This document shows positions 60,507 through 64,000 of a stretch of DNA of 64,000 nt, piece by piece. Both the position numbers and the translations under genes were made by a program. Each line of letters begins with the position of its first letter. Position 1 is the first letter of the stretch. The notes under the pieces are model-generated. The model was not told where the DNA came from. It made no database searches and saw nothing but the letters and a program-made list of their open reading frames with translations. Source of the DNA: Agrocybe praecox (Eukaryota > Basidiomycota > Agaricomycetes > Agaricales > Agrocybaceae); contig OZ024843.1 of the NCBI GenBank assembly GCA_964017145.1, positions 301,001 through 365,000 of the forward strand, written 5' to 3'.

Positions 60507-63500
60507 CTATTTTGCATACTGGCGCTGGTACTCCTCCATCTTACGCACCTTCACGCGATTCCAGTGAGATAAATATACTTTCGTATAGATGATAGCCCGC
60601 TCTTGAGACATATAGCTCACCGACTTTCTAATACGAAGAATACCACCATTTCCGCATTCTGCTGCACTACTATTCAATTCCAAAAGAGCAGGATTTGTTT
60701 CTGTATAATTAGAAAGAAACGAGGCCTTCCCGCACTTTGTGTGACCGGAGCTGTGGAACAAGTCAATCAAGAAAGTTGTGTCGGCAAAGAATTCGGGCTC
60801 TCGTGTCATGCAGTATGGCTGGAGATTGCACGCAAAGTCGTAAATTATGGTTTTTGGTGCCTTTTCCCAGTGTGTATAGATTGCTGAGAAGACTTCGTTT
60901 CTCCCTTCTGCAGTAGGGATGCAGTGGAAACCATAGCAAATGCTATGTGTACACCAGACAACCATCAGCCCGCCGGTAAGCCGCTGCTGACCGTACGTGT
61001 TGTAGTATTTTTGGCATCCCTCGCCACTAGATTCTTTAGCTTCGTTTCCACCTTTGTCAAGTTGCCCGTCATGTGTTAGTTTTGGATAATAAGGCCTATG
61101 GCGTATCTGAGGCATACTGTAGCATGAACCTGTCTGGAAATAATTTATGGTGTTAGTAAAGCATTGACGTCAAGAAAATATAGCTGCTATACGCTCACTT
61201 TTTTCCAGTCATCAATAATATCTCCTTGTTGAAGGAATCCTTGATCTTCATTTTGTTCATTCATCATACCAAGAAGTACCGCCCATCCTCGCATTAAGAA
61301 CCATTTACACAGTGCCAAAATTTCCACCGCAGTCGCAGGATTATTTGACCTTTGATATATTTCGTGCAGAACTAGATTATGTAGCGCCGGGAACATAGTG
61401 AGGTGGGAAACGTTCTTCAAGCACGGGTTCTGTAGGAAGACACCCACTCCAATCAATGCGGGTCTTGGAGCCAATTGGAGAATCGACTCCTCTGCTGCGA
61501 GCTGAAGAAACAATTGACGGTAGTAATGTCGGCTTCTTGCTGGGTTATCTGTGTTACAACAGTACTGGAAAAGACGCCCCAAAGGTAGCGCGATGGTCCT
61601 AAGTGATTCGACGACCACAGGAACAGCCTGTAAACGTTCTTTCATCGCTTCCTGTCGTCGGGTTTGTTCTGCTGCTTTCTTGGCACTTAGGTGGTTCTTG
61701 TCAATATCGTCTTCACTAAGTAAATCCTCGCAAATATCTTCATCAATCTCTTCGAGCGATGCATCCAACAGGTGTCCCGTGAGGATTAGTCGTATTTTTT
61801 TCCGTAAAGCCTTATCCTCAATACACTGGGGTCTAGTAGGATAGCGCGTCTCTGAACGTAATGGGGAACGTTCATGAATTGTTGTTGGAGGTCGCAGAGA
61901 GGGAAGTATATTCTTTCTGCTGAATGAGAGCGTCACTCCGTCCCAGATAGTAGCATCTGGAGTTGGACCACATTTAGGACATTTGAAGTCGTTCTGGAGG
62001 TCCAACAATCTAGCATACGCAAACCATACCGATCTGAATCGTTTGTCCGATATGAAGGGCCTCGGCGATTGATGTGACTCGTAGCGACGAGCAACGACAG
62101 ACACCCAAGCAACGAAAGGCGTTTCTGAAGTAGAATACGTGCTGGTATAATCGTCCAGGAGATCGTGCATGAATAGTAGTCGATTATTCCAGTTGAAAAT
62201 ACCAATCTCTCGGCAGTCGGGCCCGATAAAGCGATGCTTGCATCTGGGACACTTTTGGGTTTCGATCTGAACAATCCACGCCCTCGTCAGGCCATATACT
62301 TCACATGCGGTTGTTGTTATAGGTTGAGTGCCATCGTATAATATCCTATCGGAAGGGAGGCAACAGCAGCTTGACGTCTCCGTCAGACTAATGAGGTCCG
62401 GTGGACAGTCAAGAATATCGATTACTGGCGGCGCGGGATCGGATTTGATTCGTGCCCACAGTGATGGAGGTATTGACCGGTGCGAAACGCACTCAGTATC
62501 CTGGGAAGCCTGTCGTAGTGGCGTATCTAGTTTAAATAGTTGGATGAACAAACATAAGAAGATTTAAGCAAGAAATGCAGATGCTTACCTGCTACATCAT
62601 ATATTGGGGGCCCCTTCGAAATATTGGGATCTTTAGCATACGAGTCCCCACGAACGTACTTCTGTAGAGTATTGCGGGCGTTATTGATATGTACACAGTT
62701 ATGTGTTCGCGGATCCTTGGTGCACGTCCATCTGCCAGTCCCTTCGTCATCTCCATTATGTTGAACAATAGCTCGTGTCTTGATCGTACGATTGGGACCG
62801 GTGGAGGGCACGGTAAAAACGTTATGAAAAGAAGGAGTTTCCGATTCGGGATATGTGCTATATCTTGAGATCAAGAAAGTTTTATTGTCGTCATCTGTAC
62901 GAACCCGGTATATTAATGATTGTCCTGGATTATACCCCGATGTTAAACCTCATTACGCACCAGATAGGCGTATGTCATAAGGGAATATTTCGTCGCCGAA
63001 GTCACGCAAGAAGCGGACATGGAAGCACTCGACCCATTGTTTCAAAGATTCCGGACAGAGACATACAATGGATTTATTTGAGCCTGTTAAGACCTGCTGA
63101 ATATGGTACCAATAAGGAGTGGGTGTACAGGATTTTGCATCCCAACCATTGCTAATGAATATTGTCATAGAAATTTGCCAAAAAGCGCATTCTTCCGCCA
63201 TAACCGATTCTAAAAATTGCGCGTAAGCTTGATCCTGAGGGTAATTTTTTGAATGAACGGGGGTTCTATCCGTATCCTGCAAGTGAAAATGAATTTCGTT
63301 GCCGCCGCCAGAGTCGTGGTCATTCACTTTGAGGCTATCTGCGTGAGGGGAATTAATAAAGCCGCCAGTGATGGGTGTTGGGCGTATCTTAGAACTCGTG
63401 TTAATATATTGAGAGTCTGAGCCGTTCTCGGAAGAGGCAGCCTTTCGAAATCGCTTGGGCGGGATGGCAACAAGGCGAGCCTTTCGCTTCGGTGTGGGAT

Positions 63501-63651
63501 TGTCTGTATCTGGAATATCATTGAATGTCACCGTCAAAGTTGGCGAAGGCGGAGGACTATCAAACGATATTACAAATCCAGGTAGATCTGACATGACCTG
63601 ATGGATGAGTGGAGTCGTATCGGTGAGGTTTTCAACACGAAGTGAAATCAT
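60507..63651 (-). CDS. CxC5/CxC6-type protein associated with KDZ transposons, 983 aa
   Basis: Four exons keep the frame: 63651-62961, 62894-62589, 62526-61199 and 61133-60507. The N-terminal about 130 residues are disordered. Cys clusters follow: C..., W-TC...C-H near 295-310 (exon 2), SSCCC (386-388), CPRC (425-428) with C437, and CPKC (515-518), consistent with zinc-binding CxC modules. The last exon has GGLMVVWCTHS, IIYDFAC (Asp874), FLIDLFHSSGHTKC (899-909) and SAAECGN (Glu934). These resemble the Asp, H-x-x-x-H-x-x-C and Glu blocks of KDZ DDE-type transposases, so an RNase H-like fold is likely; the first catalytic Asp is not obvious. It is full-length and intact. KDZ relatives are DNA transposases of fungi; whether this copy is active is unknown, and no TIRs were located. 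Confidence 0.85.
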
Positions 63652-64000
63652 TCATTTTTAAATAACGCTCGGACGCTATTTGATACGTTGATGGCTAAAT
63701 TGGGCCCAAAGTTCATATTTATAGAATCTTTGGGTGGCTACGTAGTGGCCTTCAACGTATTAAAACCTCTATTACAAGCATATAGTGAATTTATATATCT
63801 CGCGCAAATGTGACGATTCAGCGCAGGAATGGATGTACTAAAATCCTGATCAATGAAAATAGCCGAGACTAGCACGTAATTTCTAATGGACATATGCGGG
63901 TTCCGCGCAATCAAGGGGATTTACCTAAGGTTGCCTCTGAAAACCATCTGTACCAAATTCCTAATGGCTACGTAATTTCTCAAACTCGAGATGAGTGTGA
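63652..64000. other. upstream region of the KDZ-type gene
   Basis: Nothing beyond the presumed promoter is seen. AT-rich, with 'atttatagaatc' about 63717-63728 as a weak TATA-like candidate on either strand. Confidence 0.3.

Overview
The window reads as nuclear DNA of a basidiomycete, most likely an Agaricomycete. The reasons are: dense short introns (about 50-65 nt, GT-AG with some GC-AG); proteins belonging to mushroom-typical families (two-domain single-pass membrane proteins, DUF6533-type multi-pass membrane proteins, a CxC5/CxC6-type protein of the KDZ transposase world, a viroplasmin/RNase H1 N-terminal-domain protein); and heavy loading with repeats and small DNA transposons. Species cannot be named from sequence alone. 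All gene models were made by hand from open frames, splice signals and comparison between paralogs.

Region 1 (about 1-41.9 kb) is a tandem array. Six paralogous three-exon genes, all on the minus strand (A 7330-8776, B 16516-18034, C 24637-26160, D 30434-31970, E 33264-34800, F 37723-39266), encode 447-481 aa proteins with two beta-sandwich-like domains, an S/T/P-rich stalk, one membrane segment and a conserved cytoplasmic tail. They are separated by long non-coding spacers that are themselves copies of one another, pyrimidine-rich on the plus strand and built from the same ordered modules. Three TIR elements interrupt this region (805-2763, 10200-11407 and 22267-23380, the last carrying an extra nested end).

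Region 2 (about 42-55.7 kb) holds multi-pass membrane protein genes: an apparently intact 12-exon DUF6533-type gene (42489-44069, plus), an inverted, nonsense-mutated copy of it (52020-50445, minus), a relic of the last exon only (55668-55483, minus), and a different 310 aa seven-helix-like protein (48835-47609, minus). A degenerate seventh relative of the array genes lies at about 46440-45134. A GC-rich island (49270-50340) and a 2.06 kb CACTG-ended element (52853-54915) interrupt the region.

Region 3 (about 55.7-64 kb) carries two convergent genes linked to the fungal KDZ/CxC repeat-protein world: a 306 aa viroplasmin-like protein with a SUMO-interaction-like motif (58455-59433, plus) and a 983 aa CxC5/CxC6-type transposase-like protein (63651-60507, minus). 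Around them lie oppositely oriented degenerate arrays of a TTGAGCGAG motif and repeated palindromes.

Taken together the window looks like an unstable accessory region in which surface/membrane receptor-like genes are amplified together with their spacers among DNA transposons. What the membrane proteins bind is not known from the sequence.
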